Shown in pieces: positions 45,229 to 54,066 of a stretch of 64,000 nt of DNA. Under the pieces are notes generated by a model. It saw only the letters and a list, made by a program, of their open reading frames with translations. It searched no databases and was not told the origin of the DNA. How positions within the stretch are numbered: the first letter of the stretch is position 1; each line of letters opens with the position of its first letter. Position numbers and translations under genes: made by a program. The DNA is from DATFTE01 sp963840665 (GTDB lineage Bacteria > Acidobacteriota > Terriglobia > Terriglobales > Acidobacteriaceae), in the NCBI GenBank assembly GCA_963840665.1, contig CAWIZO010000006.1:1-64000 (forward strand), read 5' to 3'.

Positions 45229-46317
45229 TCATATCAAGCCACTCTCTATGCCACGCCGCGAAGCACGCATGAGTACTTCGACGCGCCCCGGCATTGCGGC
45301 GAAACGTGGATCACTCGTTAATCCCTGCGCAAAGCGGTAATAAATCTGCTGAATGATTACCCCGACTTTGAAGCGGGCAAAGGCCAAGTAGAAAACCATG
45401 TCACGCATGTCGCTGCCGGTCGCCAGTGCATAGCGATGAACCAACTGCGCGCGGTTCAGCGTTCCGGGAAGTGTGGTCGGAACCGAGCGGATTTCCTGCA
45501 GCTCTTCGGAGTCGTCGGCATTGACCCAATAGGCGAGCGCCGTGCCAAGGTCGGACAGAGGATCGCCCAGCGTGCACATCTCCCAGTCAAGAACTCCGAT
45601 GATGTGAGCGAGGTCACCGGGGTCTAGCACAAGATTGTCGTATTTGTAATCGTTGTGGATGAGCGCGACGGCAGAGGACGCAGGGATATGTTCTTTGAAC
45701 CAACTGGAAATGTAGGCCACATCCGGCAGATCGTGGGTGGCGGAATTGTGGTAGCGCTCGATCCATCCCGTGACTTGCCGTTGGAGATAACCTTCCGGTT
45801 TGCCGAGGCCGCCCAGGCCAATTCTGCAATAGTCGAGATGGTGCAACTGCACGAGGTTGTCGAGAAATGCTTCGCTGAGCCGATGAGCCAGCGCGGAAGT
45901 GAGTTGCAGTTCAGGCGGAAGGTTACGGCGCAGAATGATGCCGCGAATCGGCTCCATCAGATAGAAAGGCGCTCCAACCACATCCGCGTCGTCGCAGTAG
46001 AGAACGGCCTGGGGAGCGATCGGGTAGGCGGGATGCAACTGTGAAAGTACGCGATATTCGCGTCCCATGTCGTGCGCGGTCTTGACCTTGCTGCCAAACG
46101 GAGGCCGGCGCAGGACCATCTCGCGGCCGCACCACGTGACGCGATACGTGAGGTTCGAGTGGCCACAGGGAAATTGTTCGACTGCGAGAGAGCCGTTGCC
46201 CCCGAGGTTCCGACGCAAATACGCTCCGAGGCGGTCCAGGTCAAGGCCTTCGCCTTCGCGCACCGGCGCAGACCTATCACAGTAGGCAGGCTTCCCGCTC
46301 ATCGCCTCAAGTTCCAC
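45229..46317 (-). CDS. Phosphotransferase (APH fold), ACAD10/11-kinase-like
   Basis: A 362-residue kinase of the aminoglycoside-phosphotransferase fold. GTG 46317 has AAGGCGG upstream. The Gly-rich region is GHSNLTYRVTW, with VLRRPPFGSK (ATP Lys region), the catalytic loop is LIHNDYKYDNLVLD (Asp and Asn present) and the metal-binding Asp lies in GVLDWEMCTLGDPLSDLG. This close pattern is that of the N-terminal kinase of ACAD10/ACAD11 and of LvaA, which phosphorylate the 4-hydroxyl of 4-hydroxyacyl-CoA (family knowledge). It lies 10 bases downstream of the phosphatase-fold gene and should share its operon. A fatty-acid role fits better than antibiotic resistance. Confidence 0.88.
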   Translation of the reverse strand: MELEAMSGKPAYCDRSAPVREGEGLDLDRLGAYLRRNLGGNGSLAVEQFPCGHSNLTYRVTWCGREMVLRRPPFGSKVKTAHDMGREYRVLSQLHPAYPIAPQAVLYCDDADVVGAPFYLMEPIRGIILRRNLPPELQLTSALAHRLSEAFLDNLVQLHHLDYCRIGLGGLGKPEGYLQRQVTGWIERYHNSATHDLPDVAYISSWFKEHIPASSAVALIHNDYKYDNLVLDPGDLAHIIGVLDWEMCTLGDPLSDLGTALAYWVNADDSEELQEIRSVPTTLPGTLNRAQLVHRYALATGSDMRDMVFYLAFARFKVGVIIQQIYYRFAQGLTSDPRFAAMPGRVEVLMRASRRGIESGLI

Positions 46318-46327
46318 ATTGTCCGCC

Positions 46328-47047
46328 TTACCAATACGTGAGCAGGGAGTCGGCGTTCAGGTGCGGATGCGCGTTGAATGCGCTCAGCACGAACCGATCC
46401 GCGGAACTGACGAATTCGGCGAACGCGCTATTACGCGACATCCAGGTCATCTGCAGCGTCTCCATATCGGGAAGGCTCAACGCACGCCGCATCGCCACGC
46501 CAATCGGTCCGCCAGAGGTGAACACAACGTCATCTCCGCGTGGAGTACCGTTATTCGCGATCTTCGCGAATCCGCGAGCCACGCGGGCGCAGAATTCCGC
46601 CCATCGCTCCACGCCGTCCACGTCCAGGTCCCCGCTCACCCATTTCCCGATCACCTGCTCGAATAACTTCTGAAACCATCTGCGTCGCTCGGCCGGGTCA
46701 GTCGATTGTTCGAGCGCCTCATGGAACCTGCGAGCCTCTTCGGACTCCTTGAGCAATCCGGGGAGCCCGGCCCGGTACACCGCCGTACCCGGATATTCGT
46801 CGAACTCATTCATGACCACTACTCCCGGAAACGGGCGCCCAGCCTTGCGGTATCCTTCCGCGACAATCTGCGCCGTTTGCGCATGACGAACACACGGCCC
46901 GGACCAAGCGCGGGCGAAAGCCACCCCGCGGCTTGCCCAGTGCTCACCCAACAATCGCGCCTGCTCTTTCCCGTTAGGACAAAGCGTGTCATAGTCCGGT
47001 GAACCGAATGACGCTTGCGCGTGACGCACTAAAACGATGCGGCTCAT
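46328..47047 (-). CDS. Histidine-phosphatase-fold protein lacking the second catalytic His
   Basis: A 239-residue protein from ATG 47047, eight bases after the thiolase stop. The RHG-type start RIVLVRHAQASFGS carries the phosphorylated His, and WSGPCVRHAQTAQIV the second Arg-His region. In the last motif, where members normally have V(V/S)SHGG, it reads VVFTSGGPIG, so the distal His is replaced by Ser. Genes of this kind often sit beside ACAD10/11-type kinases. A role on phosphorylated acyl-CoA or its by-products is possible, but loss of the His makes ordinary phosphatase activity doubtful. Confidence 0.8.
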   Translation of the reverse strand: MSRIVLVRHAQASFGSPDYDTLCPNGKEQARLLGEHWASRGVAFARAWSGPCVRHAQTAQIVAEGYRKAGRPFPGVVVMNEFDEYPGTAVYRAGLPGLLKESEEARRFHEALEQSTDPAERRRWFQKLFEQVIGKWVSGDLDVDGVERWAEFCARVARGFAKIANNGTPRGDDVVFTSGGPIGVAMRRALSLPDMETLQMTWMSRNSAFAEFVSSADRFVLSAFNAHPHLNADSLLTYW

Positions 47048-47055
47048 CGCCAGTG

Positions 47056-48243
47056 TCAACCCGCGCGCTCGAACAAACCGGCCGCGCCCTGCCCTCCACC
47101 CACGCACATGGTGACCACTCCATAGCGCGCTCTGCGCCGCAACATTTCGTTCGCGATCGTTCCCACCATTCGCGAACCAGTCATGCCAAAGGGATGTCCG
47201 ATCGAGATCGACCCTCCATTCACGTTCAGCCGTTCAGGATCGAGGCCCAGACGGTCGCGGCAGTAGATCACCTGCACAGCAAAGGCCTCGTTAAGCTCCC
47301 ACAGGTCGATGTCCGCCATCTTGAGCCCCGAGCGCATCAGCAATTTGGGCACGGCGAACACCGGCCCGATGCCCATTTCATCCGGCTCGCAGCCCGTCAC
47401 CTGAAATCCGCGAAAAACCAGCTTGTAGGGAATGTTGAGCTGTTCCGCCCGTTCACGAGACATCACCAGCGTCGCCGACGCCCCGTCGGAAAGTTGCGAA
47501 GAGTTGCCCGCGGTAACTGTGCCCTGTCCGCTCTGCGAATCAAAGTGCGGCTTGAGTGCCAGCAGGCCTTCCAGGGTTGTGTCAGGACGGTTGCACTCGT
47601 CTTTATCGGCGCAAACTTCCTGTTTTCCGATGACTTCGTTGTTTTTCTTGTCGAGGAGTGCCTTCGTCACCTTCATCGGAGCGATCTCGTCCTGGAAGAA
47701 CCCTTCCTGCTGGGCGCGGGCGGTGCGCTGTTGACTCAGCAGCGAATATTCGTCCTGCTCGCGGCGGCCGATCTTATAACGCTTCGCGACCACTTCGGCG
47801 GTATCGCCCATGACCATGTACAGGCCCGGCAACTGTTCGAGCATTCGGGGGTTTGGATCGGAGCAGCGCGGCGTCATGGTGATGCTTTCCACTCCTCCGC
47901 CAATTATTGCTTCGCTTCCTCCGTGGATAACCTGATATGCCGCCAGAGCGATGGCCTGCAGTCCTGATGAACAAAAGCGATTGATCGTCGTGCCGGGTAC
48001 GCCGGTTGGCAAGTCCGCCAGCATCGCTGCAATTCGCGCGACATTGCTGCTCTGTGGACCGTGCGGCTGGCCGCAACCGAGTACGACATCCTCTATTTCG
48101 GCAGGGTCGAGATTCGGAGTCTTGACAAGCACGTCTTTAATGCAGTGCGCCGCAAGGTCATCCGGGCGCGTCAGGTTAAACGAGCCGCGAAACGATTTCG
48201 CCAGTGCCGTGCGCGAACTGTTGACGATTACCGCCTCTCTCAT
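47056..48243 (-). CDS. Acetyl-CoA acyltransferase (thiolase)
   Basis: A 395-residue degradative-type thiolase, cleaving 3-oxoacyl-CoA with CoA. ATG 48243 is chosen; an extension to 48372 overlaps the upstream gene. Motifs are NRFCSSGLQAI (nucleophile Cys), WELNEAFAVQ (His-type motif position with Asn-Glu-Ala), GGSISIGHPFGMTG (His) and MCVGGGQGAAG (second Cys). It follows the bifunctional beta-oxidation gene by 11 bases, the usual FadB-FadA order. Together these two genes complete a beta-oxidation cycle. Confidence 0.92.
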   Translation of the reverse strand: MREAVIVNSSRTALAKSFRGSFNLTRPDDLAAHCIKDVLVKTPNLDPAEIEDVVLGCGQPHGPQSSNVARIAAMLADLPTGVPGTTINRFCSSGLQAIALAAYQVIHGGSEAIIGGGVESITMTPRCSDPNPRMLEQLPGLYMVMGDTAEVVAKRYKIGRREQDEYSLLSQQRTARAQQEGFFQDEIAPMKVTKALLDKKNNEVIGKQEVCADKDECNRPDTTLEGLLALKPHFDSQSGQGTVTAGNSSQLSDGASATLVMSRERAEQLNIPYKLVFRGFQVTGCEPDEMGIGPVFAVPKLLMRSGLKMADIDLWELNEAFAVQVIYCRDRLGLDPERLNVNGGSISIGHPFGMTGSRMVGTIANEMLRRRARYGVVTMCVGGGQGAAGLFERAG

Positions 48244-48254
48244 CGCGTCACTCT

Positions 48255-50378
48255 CTAACTGACCGGTAGCTGGCTGCTTGCAAACTCTGCGAACGTTGAC
48301 TTCGTGTGCGCGAGTTGTTTCAGCAAGGGAGCAGGCTCCCAGAGTTTTCCGTGCTGCCGGTGGAATTCGCACACGCGCTCATACACGTTTGGCAGCCCGA
48401 CCGTATCGGCGTACCACATCGGTCCGCCGCGATACGTGGGAAAACCGTAGCCATTCAGATAAATAATGTCGATGTCGACGGGGCGTAGCGCGAAGCCTTC
48501 CTCGAGAATCCGCGCACCTTCATTGACCAGGGCGTAAATGCAGCGGTCGGCGATCTCGGAGGCGGAAATCTGCCGTTGTGGAATCCCGGCCTCGGCTGTC
48601 CACTCGCGCACCAGCGAAGTGACTTTGGGATCGGGCATGGGGCGCCGATTTTCACCGTAGAGATACCATCCTGCGGAGGTCTTTTGACCGTAGCGCCCCA
48701 TCTCGCAGAGACGATCTTCCGCAATCGGCTGGCGCACGCCGGGTTTTTCCAGATCGCGGAATTCCTTGCGGATTCTCCAGCCCACATCGAGACCGGCGAG
48801 ATCGCCGGTGGAAAGCGGCCCCATCGCCATGCCGAACTCGACCAGCGCGGCGTCGACTGCCTGCACGTCGGCGCCCTCTTCCACCAGAAATTGCGCTTCG
48901 CGGCGGTACGGTCCGAACATGCGATTCCCAACAAAGCCACGGCAGTTCCCCACCAGCACTCCGACCTTGCCCAGCTTCTTCGAAAGCTGCATGCAGGTGG
49001 AGATTACGCTCTTGTCGGTCTTCTGCCCGCGCACCACTTCCAGCAGCCGCATGACGTTGGCCGGGCTGAAGAAGTGCATGCCGATCACGAACTCGGGCCG
49101 CGAGGTTGACGAAGCGATCTCGTCAATGTTCAAGGTTGAGGTGTTGCTCGCGAGAATCGCGCCGGGCTTGCATGCGCGATCGAGTTCCTGAAACACCTCT
49201 TTCTTGAGCGTCATGCCTTCGAACACCGCCTCCACTACCATGTCGATGGCGGGAAAATCGTCGTAAGAGAGAGTCGGCGTAATCATTGCGAGCCGCTCGT
49301 CGACGTATTTCTGCGTAAAGCGTCCGCGTTGAACTGAGCTGGCGTAGTTTTTTCGAATCTTGTCAAGTCCTTGGTCAAGCGCGTGCTGGTCCACCTCTTT
49401 CAACAGGACCGGGATGCCGGCGTTGGCAAAAGTCATGGCGATCCCGCCACCCATCGTGCCCGATCCGACCACGGCCACGTGGTTCACAGGAATTACAGGT
49501 GTTTCCTTGGGAATGTCTGGAATCTTGGCGACTTCGCGTTCGCCGAAAAAGACGTGAATCAGCGCCTTCGACTGATCCGAAAAGAGGCACTCGGTAAAAA
49601 GTTTCCGCTCAACCTGGCAGCCTGCATCGAAAGGCAATTTCGTTGCGGCTGCGACCGCTTCGATGGCAGCGAGTGGCGCCTTCAGGCCACGCTGCTTTTT
49701 GCGAACATTGTCGAGAGCGGCCGCAAAGATGGGCGAGTTTTCTGCTTCCGATCCCAGTTTATCGTTGCGGTCGCGAGTTTTTGGTGCGGGCTTACTGGCG
49801 ATCTCCCGGGCAAAGGCGACGGCTCCGGCAAGCAAATCGCCTTCGATCACGCGATCGACGATCCCGAAACCAAATGCTTCTTCGGCGTTGACCGGCTTGC
49901 CATCGGAGCACATCTGCAGCGCTTTGGCCACGCCGGCCAGCCGCGGCAGGCGCTGTGTGCCCGCCGCGCCGGGAATCAGTCCTAGCTTCACCTCGGGCTG
50001 GCCGACCTGCGCATCCGGAGATGCCACGCGGTAGTGGCCAGACATAGCCACCTCCAGGCCACCGCCGAAGGCGGTGCCGTGAATCGCCATCACCACCGGC
50101 TTGCGGCAGTCTTCGATACGCAGCAGCAATGGCAGCAGGCCTTCGGTGCGCGACTTGCCTGATGTCATCTTCCCGAACTCGCGAATGTCGGCCCCGGCGA
50201 TGAATGTGCGTCCGCCGCCAATCAGAACCGCCGCCTTCACCGTCGAGTCGTTATTGATTTCCTCGATGGCATCGGAAATTCCCTCGGGCACGCCCGGACT
50301 GAGGGCATTGACCGGTGGATTATCGATGGTGATGATGGCGATGCCATCATCGTTTCTGAGCTGTACCAGAGGGTTCAT
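48255..50378 (-). CDS. Bifunctional enoyl-CoA hydratase/3-hydroxyacyl-CoA dehydrogenase (FadJ/FadB-like)
   Basis: A 707-residue protein. The crotonase domain is N-terminal (IAIITIDNPPVNALSPGV, IGGGRTFIAGADIREFG, HGTAFGGGLEVAMSGHYRVA, GLIPGAAGTQRLPRL). The dehydrogenase starts near residue 290 with the NAD motif VAVVGSGTMGGGIAMTFANAG, followed by IGMHFFSPANVMRLLEVVRG and the C-terminal helical domain (GFVGNRMFGPYRREAQFL). It lies 75 bases downstream of the acyl-CoA synthetase gene. It catalyses hydration and oxidation steps of beta-oxidation, feeding the adjacent thiolase. Confidence 0.92.
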   Translation of the reverse strand: MNPLVQLRNDDGIAIITIDNPPVNALSPGVPEGISDAIEEINNDSTVKAAVLIGGGRTFIAGADIREFGKMTSGKSRTEGLLPLLLRIEDCRKPVVMAIHGTAFGGGLEVAMSGHYRVASPDAQVGQPEVKLGLIPGAAGTQRLPRLAGVAKALQMCSDGKPVNAEEAFGFGIVDRVIEGDLLAGAVAFAREIASKPAPKTRDRNDKLGSEAENSPIFAAALDNVRKKQRGLKAPLAAIEAVAAATKLPFDAGCQVERKLFTECLFSDQSKALIHVFFGEREVAKIPDIPKETPVIPVNHVAVVGSGTMGGGIAMTFANAGIPVLLKEVDQHALDQGLDKIRKNYASSVQRGRFTQKYVDERLAMITPTLSYDDFPAIDMVVEAVFEGMTLKKEVFQELDRACKPGAILASNTSTLNIDEIASSTSRPEFVIGMHFFSPANVMRLLEVVRGQKTDKSVISTCMQLSKKLGKVGVLVGNCRGFVGNRMFGPYRREAQFLVEEGADVQAVDAALVEFGMAMGPLSTGDLAGLDVGWRIRKEFRDLEKPGVRQPIAEDRLCEMGRYGQKTSAGWYLYGENRRPMPDPKVTSLVREWTAEAGIPQRQISASEIADRCIYALVNEGARILEEGFALRPVDIDIIYLNGYGFPTYRGGPMWYADTVGLPNVYERVCEFHRQHGKLWEPAPLLKQLAHTKSTFAEFASSQLPVS

Positions 50379-50453
50379 CGTGAACTCCGATCACTTGGTG
50401 TACCTGAACCGAAGCGACATGGCTTACTTCTCCCGAGTCGCACATCCCGCCAA

Positions 50454-52049
50454 TTAAATGCTGGGGCGCAAGGTACCCTGGTGGTTTCCATATTTTTGGC
50501 GCAATTCCCTGCGCAACACTTTTCCTGTCCCTGTTTTTGGCAACGACTCGAAGAAATCGATCGACTGCGGACACTTGTAGTGCGCCATCCGCGAGCGGCA
50601 AAAGTCGATCAACTCGTCCTCGGTCACGCTATTCCCCGGCTGCAAGACCACGCAGGCCTTGGGAACCTCGCCCCATTTTTCGTCCTTGACCGCGATCACT
50701 GCGGCCTCCTGAACGGCCGGATGCCCCGAGAGAATCTTTTCCACCTCAAGCGAGGAAATGTTCTCGCCCCCGCTCACAATCATGTCCTTCTTGCGGTCGA
50801 GAATCTCGATGTAGCCGTTCTCAACGATCACCGCCATATCGCCGGTGCGAAACCAGCCTCCCCGCAGGGCTTCAGCCGTCTGCTCCGGCTGGTTCCAGTA
50901 GCCGGACATCACACTGTCGCTGCGGGCGATGACTTCACCGATAGTTTTGCCGTCGTGGGGAACGTCGCGGTCTTCGGAATCAACAACCCGCAGCTCAACT
51001 CCCGGAAACGCGTAGCCCGTCATTGACTGCAGCAGGTAGCGCTGCTCTAGATCGCATTGCACGCCAAACTTCAGCTCCGCGGTTGCCAGCGATGGGGCAC
51101 ACTCGGTCAGGCCATATCCTGAGAAAGCTCGGCAGCCGAGCTTCTGCTCAACCTCGCGAATCAGGGACGGCGACGATGCAGCGCCACCGATCGTTACTGA
51201 TTCGATGCTGCTCAAGTCATACTTATCGCGATCGGGGCAATTCACCAGCGCCGCAGCCATGATGGGCACCAGACTTAGCTTGTGAACCTGCTCCCGTTCA
51301 ACCAGGCGGAACACTTCTTGGGGAACAAAGCGCGGGATCATGACATGACTTCCTCCCAGGAAGGTCACCGTATGCGCAGCACCCCATCCGTTGGCGTGGA
51401 ACAAAGGAATGGTATGCAGAAATGCCTCTCCTAACTGAGTGTGGTGCTGCAGAGCAACATGCACTGCGTGAAGGTAAATGTTCCTGTGAGTAAGCATCAC
51501 ACCCTTAGGGTGCGCGCTTGTCCCACTTGTATAAAGAAGTTCGGCGACAGAATCCTCGTCGAAGTTGGTGATCTCCGGGCGATGAGGCGTGGCTCCAGCG
51601 AGAAGGTCGTCATAGTTTCTGCGATCAACCCATGTTGCGGCCGGTTTCGCATCGAGCACGTAATAGCAGCGGAGGTTTGACAACTCGTGGCGAAAAGAGT
51701 CTACAAGGTCGAGAAATTCACACCCCAGGAAAAGAACGGATGCGGCAGAGTGATTGAGCACATAAGAAAGTTCCTGCCCCGAGAGCCGGTAGTTGAGAGG
51801 CTGGAGCACAGCCCCGGCATCCAAAACGCCGAAGCATGCTTCGAGGAGACGATGACAATTCGTGCTGAGAAAGGCAACGCGATCACCCGCCTGAACACCT
51901 GTTGCACGTAAAGCTCCCGCCAGGCGCGCGCAACGGTCGGCGAGCTGAGTATAGGTAAATCGCTGTTCTTGGCAAACTACGGCGGTCCTGTCCGCGAACT
52001 GCTGTTCCGCATAGCGAAGGAAGCGAACGGGCGTGAGAGGAATGTTCAT
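50454..52049 (-). CDS. AMP-dependent acyl-CoA synthetase
   Basis: A 531-residue ANL-family enzyme activating a carboxylic acid to its CoA ester. The P-loop-like AMP motif is ELLYTSGTSAHPKGVML, with AFSGYGLTECAPSLAT, then WFRTGDMAVIVENGYIEILD and the C-terminal lysine region PKTGTGKVLRRELR. Sequence style is that of medium/long-chain fatty or aryl acid ligases. It starts 9 bases downstream of the SDR gene stop. It would activate the acid entering the pathway. Confidence 0.9.
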   Translation of the reverse strand: MNIPLTPVRFLRYAEQQFADRTAVVCQEQRFTYTQLADRCARLAGALRATGVQAGDRVAFLSTNCHRLLEACFGVLDAGAVLQPLNYRLSGQELSYVLNHSAASVLFLGCEFLDLVDSFRHELSNLRCYYVLDAKPAATWVDRRNYDDLLAGATPHRPEITNFDEDSVAELLYTSGTSAHPKGVMLTHRNIYLHAVHVALQHHTQLGEAFLHTIPLFHANGWGAAHTVTFLGGSHVMIPRFVPQEVFRLVEREQVHKLSLVPIMAAALVNCPDRDKYDLSSIESVTIGGAASSPSLIREVEQKLGCRAFSGYGLTECAPSLATAELKFGVQCDLEQRYLLQSMTGYAFPGVELRVVDSEDRDVPHDGKTIGEVIARSDSVMSGYWNQPEQTAEALRGGWFRTGDMAVIVENGYIEILDRKKDMIVSGGENISSLEVEKILSGHPAVQEAAVIAVKDEKWGEVPKACVVLQPGNSVTEDELIDFCRSRMAHYKCPQSIDFFESLPKTGTGKVLRRELRQKYGNHQGTLRPSI

Positions 52050-52058
52050 CAGCGCGCT

Positions 52059-52829
52059 CTACCAGGCAGTTTGCCCTCCGTCCACCACAAGAACGTGGCC
52101 AGTTACATAGTCGGAGGCGTCGGATGCCAGAAAGATCGCGGCGCCCTTCAGATCATGGTCGCCGCCGAAGCGATGCATGGGAATCTTTGAGAGCAGCGAT
52201 TCCTTGTGGTGTTCCAGAACCCAGTTCGACATGTGCGTCGGAAACCATCCTGGAGCGATGGCATTCACCTGAATGTTGTGCTCAGCCCATTTGCAGGCCA
52301 GTTCCTTGGTAAATGCAATCACGCCACCCTTGCTGGCGTGATATCCGATCGCGTGCAGATCGGCCGAAGCTCCGCCCAGCCCGGCGACCGATGCGATGTT
52401 GATGATCTTCCCGCGCCGTTGCCGCTGCATGATGCTGCCTACAGCCTGCGCGAACAGAAATGTTCCCGTGAGATTGGTTTCGATGACATTATTCCACTGC
52501 TCGATCGTCATCTGTTCGACCGGCGCGCCCCACGAAATGCCGGCGCAATTAATCAGGACGTCGATTCGCTCGAATCTCTCCACCGTCGCTGAGACCATCT
52601 CTTGAACAGCCGTGGGCTCTTTGACGTCGCATCTGAAGGAGAGCACATCGCATCCCAGAGTGGCCAATTGCTTAGCGGTCTCATCGCATCGCTCCTTCTT
52701 CCGTGCGCAGATGGCAAGGTCCATGCCCATCTCTGCAAGGCCCTCGGCCATTTGACGGCCAAGACCGATGGAGCCGCCGGTAATGATGGCGGTGCGCCCG
52801 GTCAGATCGAAGAGTTTCCTGGCGTTCAC
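52059..52829 (-). CDS. Short-chain dehydrogenase/reductase
   Basis: A 256-residue SDR. The NAD(P) motif is TAIITGGSIGLGRQMAEGLA, the catalytic centre contains INIASVAGLG and YHASKGGVIAF (Tyr-x3-Lys), and the C-terminal phrase ASDYVTGHVLVVDGGQTAW is classical. SDRs of this group are regular partners of ACAD10/11-type kinase loci. It is the first gene of the SDR-synthetase-bifunctional-thiolase-phosphatase-kinase run, with an AT-rich dyad-containing promoter upstream (52875-52904). Confidence 0.9.
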   Translation of the reverse strand: MNARKLFDLTGRTAIITGGSIGLGRQMAEGLAEMGMDLAICARKKERCDETAKQLATLGCDVLSFRCDVKEPTAVQEMVSATVERFERIDVLINCAGISWGAPVEQMTIEQWNNVIETNLTGTFLFAQAVGSIMQRQRRGKIINIASVAGLGGASADLHAIGYHASKGGVIAFTKELACKWAEHNIQVNAIAPGWFPTHMSNWVLEHHKESLLSKIPMHRFGGDHDLKGAAIFLASDASDYVTGHVLVVDGGQTAW

Positions 52830-52874
52830 GATCCGGAGACGCCCTCCTATTGTGGCCCAGGTCGATTTTCTAAA

Positions 52875-52904
52875 GTGATGGTTAATATCACAATATAGTC
52901 ACTA
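52875..52904. promoter_or_regulatory. Two overlapping dyads upstream of the SDR operon
   Basis: GTGAT-N7-ATCAC lies at 52875-52891, and directly next to it TAGTCACTA, a palindrome around a central C, at 52896-52904. The region is AT-rich in an otherwise GC-rich area and is 46-75 bases upstream of the SDR start on the minus strand, where a promoter is expected. A near copy (TAGCCACTA) occurs upstream of the tetR-like gene. A TetR operator is inferred. Confidence 0.45.
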
Positions 52905-52983
52905 ACGTCAACGCAACTTCCGGTTCGATGCTTCTTCGCGCCCGGTGGACCGACAAAGCGAAAGAAGCTCTCTCGGAACGAAT

Positions 52984-54006
52984 CTACGCGTCCATGCGCA
53001 GAACCTCGCGGCCAAGGGCTAGTCCGCGCCTCAGTCGCTCCAGAATCTCGTTCGCCTGGCCCATGGGTCGAGCGGTCACCTCGCAGTGCACTTTGCCGGC
53101 GGCGCCCAAGGACAAAATTTCCCGCAAATCCTGGCGCGTGCCCGTGGCGGTTGCCTGGATGCGAATCTCACCTCCAGCCATCAGGATTGCCGGGAACGTC
53201 AGGTCCTCCGCGGGCAGGCCCACGACCAGAAGCGCACCAGAGGGGCGCACACAGTGGAACGCAGTGTCGTAAGCAGCCTTCGACGCAGAGGTGACGAGGG
53301 CCACGTGCGCCCGGCCCGCCGACCGCATTGTCTTGACTACGTTGTCGCGCGCAGCATTAAGGGTCGTCGTGGCTCCGAGAGCCTGCGCCAGGGCAAGTTT
53401 GTCGTCTTGTATGTCGACTGCGGTCACCTCAGCTCCCAGTTCCCGGCCAATTTGCACCGCAATGTGTCCCAGGCCTCCGAGTCCAAAAACAATCAGCCGC
53501 TGGCCACGCGAAAGCTTCGAACGCGTCAACGCGCGATGAACAGTTAGTCCCGCACAGAGTAGGGGAGCCGCCTGCTCGGATGTGAGACTGTCAGGAATCT
53601 TCACTACGTGGGTGGCGGGAGCTTTGATGAATTCAGCATAGCCCCCGTCTACAGTTACTCCGGTGATTTGCTGCCGCATGCATAGGTTTTCGTTGCCCTC
53701 GCGGCAAAACTCGCATTCTCCGCAAGTCCAATAAAACCACGGTACACCGACTCGCTCGCCGGCGGAGATATCCTTCACCGCCGTCCCAACCTCCATCACC
53801 TTGCCCACAACTTCGTGTCCGAGAATCAACGGCTTCTTCACGAGACGCGCCAGCTGCACCCAGTCCCCATCAGCAATATGGAGATCCGAGTGGCATACAC
53901 CGCAAACCTCAACCTTGATGAGGACTTCCTGTTCCGAAGGCTGGGGAAGCGGCAAGTCCGCCATCACAAGCGGAGTCTTGAAGTCATGAAGCACCGCTGC
54001 TTTCAT
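52984..54006 (-). CDS. Zinc-dependent alcohol dehydrogenase (AdhP-like)
   Basis: A 340-residue zinc MDR. Catalytic zinc ligands are in CGVCHSDLHIADG and GHEVVGKV. The structural zinc lobe is CGECEFCREGNENLC (four Cys). The cofactor motif is GLGGLGHIAVQIGRELGAEV. ATG 54006 (MKAAVLHDFKTPL) is preferred to the upstream start at 54030. Oxidation of a primary alcohol or reduction of an aldehyde is expected. It lies 60 bases downstream of the TetR gene, so regulator and enzyme may be cotranscribed. Confidence 0.9.
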   Translation of the reverse strand: MKAAVLHDFKTPLVMADLPLPQPSEQEVLIKVEVCGVCHSDLHIADGDWVQLARLVKKPLILGHEVVGKVMEVGTAVKDISAGERVGVPWFYWTCGECEFCREGNENLCMRQQITGVTVDGGYAEFIKAPATHVVKIPDSLTSEQAAPLLCAGLTVHRALTRSKLSRGQRLIVFGLGGLGHIAVQIGRELGAEVTAVDIQDDKLALAQALGATTTLNAARDNVVKTMRSAGRAHVALVTSASKAAYDTAFHCVRPSGALLVVGLPAEDLTFPAILMAGGEIRIQATATGTRQDLREILSLGAAGKVHCEVTARPMGQANEILERLRRGLALGREVLRMDA

Positions 54007-54066
54007 TGGTTCCCCCGGGAAAGGCTTCACTCTCGCAGGAAAAGCGTCGATCCAGTCAAGGGCACG

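Noticed and set aside
45229..46317. APH-fold protein as an antibiotic-resistance kinase
   Set aside because: Its catalytic and neighbouring motifs match ACAD10/11-type kinases and it is embedded in a beta-oxidation locus, so resistance is unlikely.
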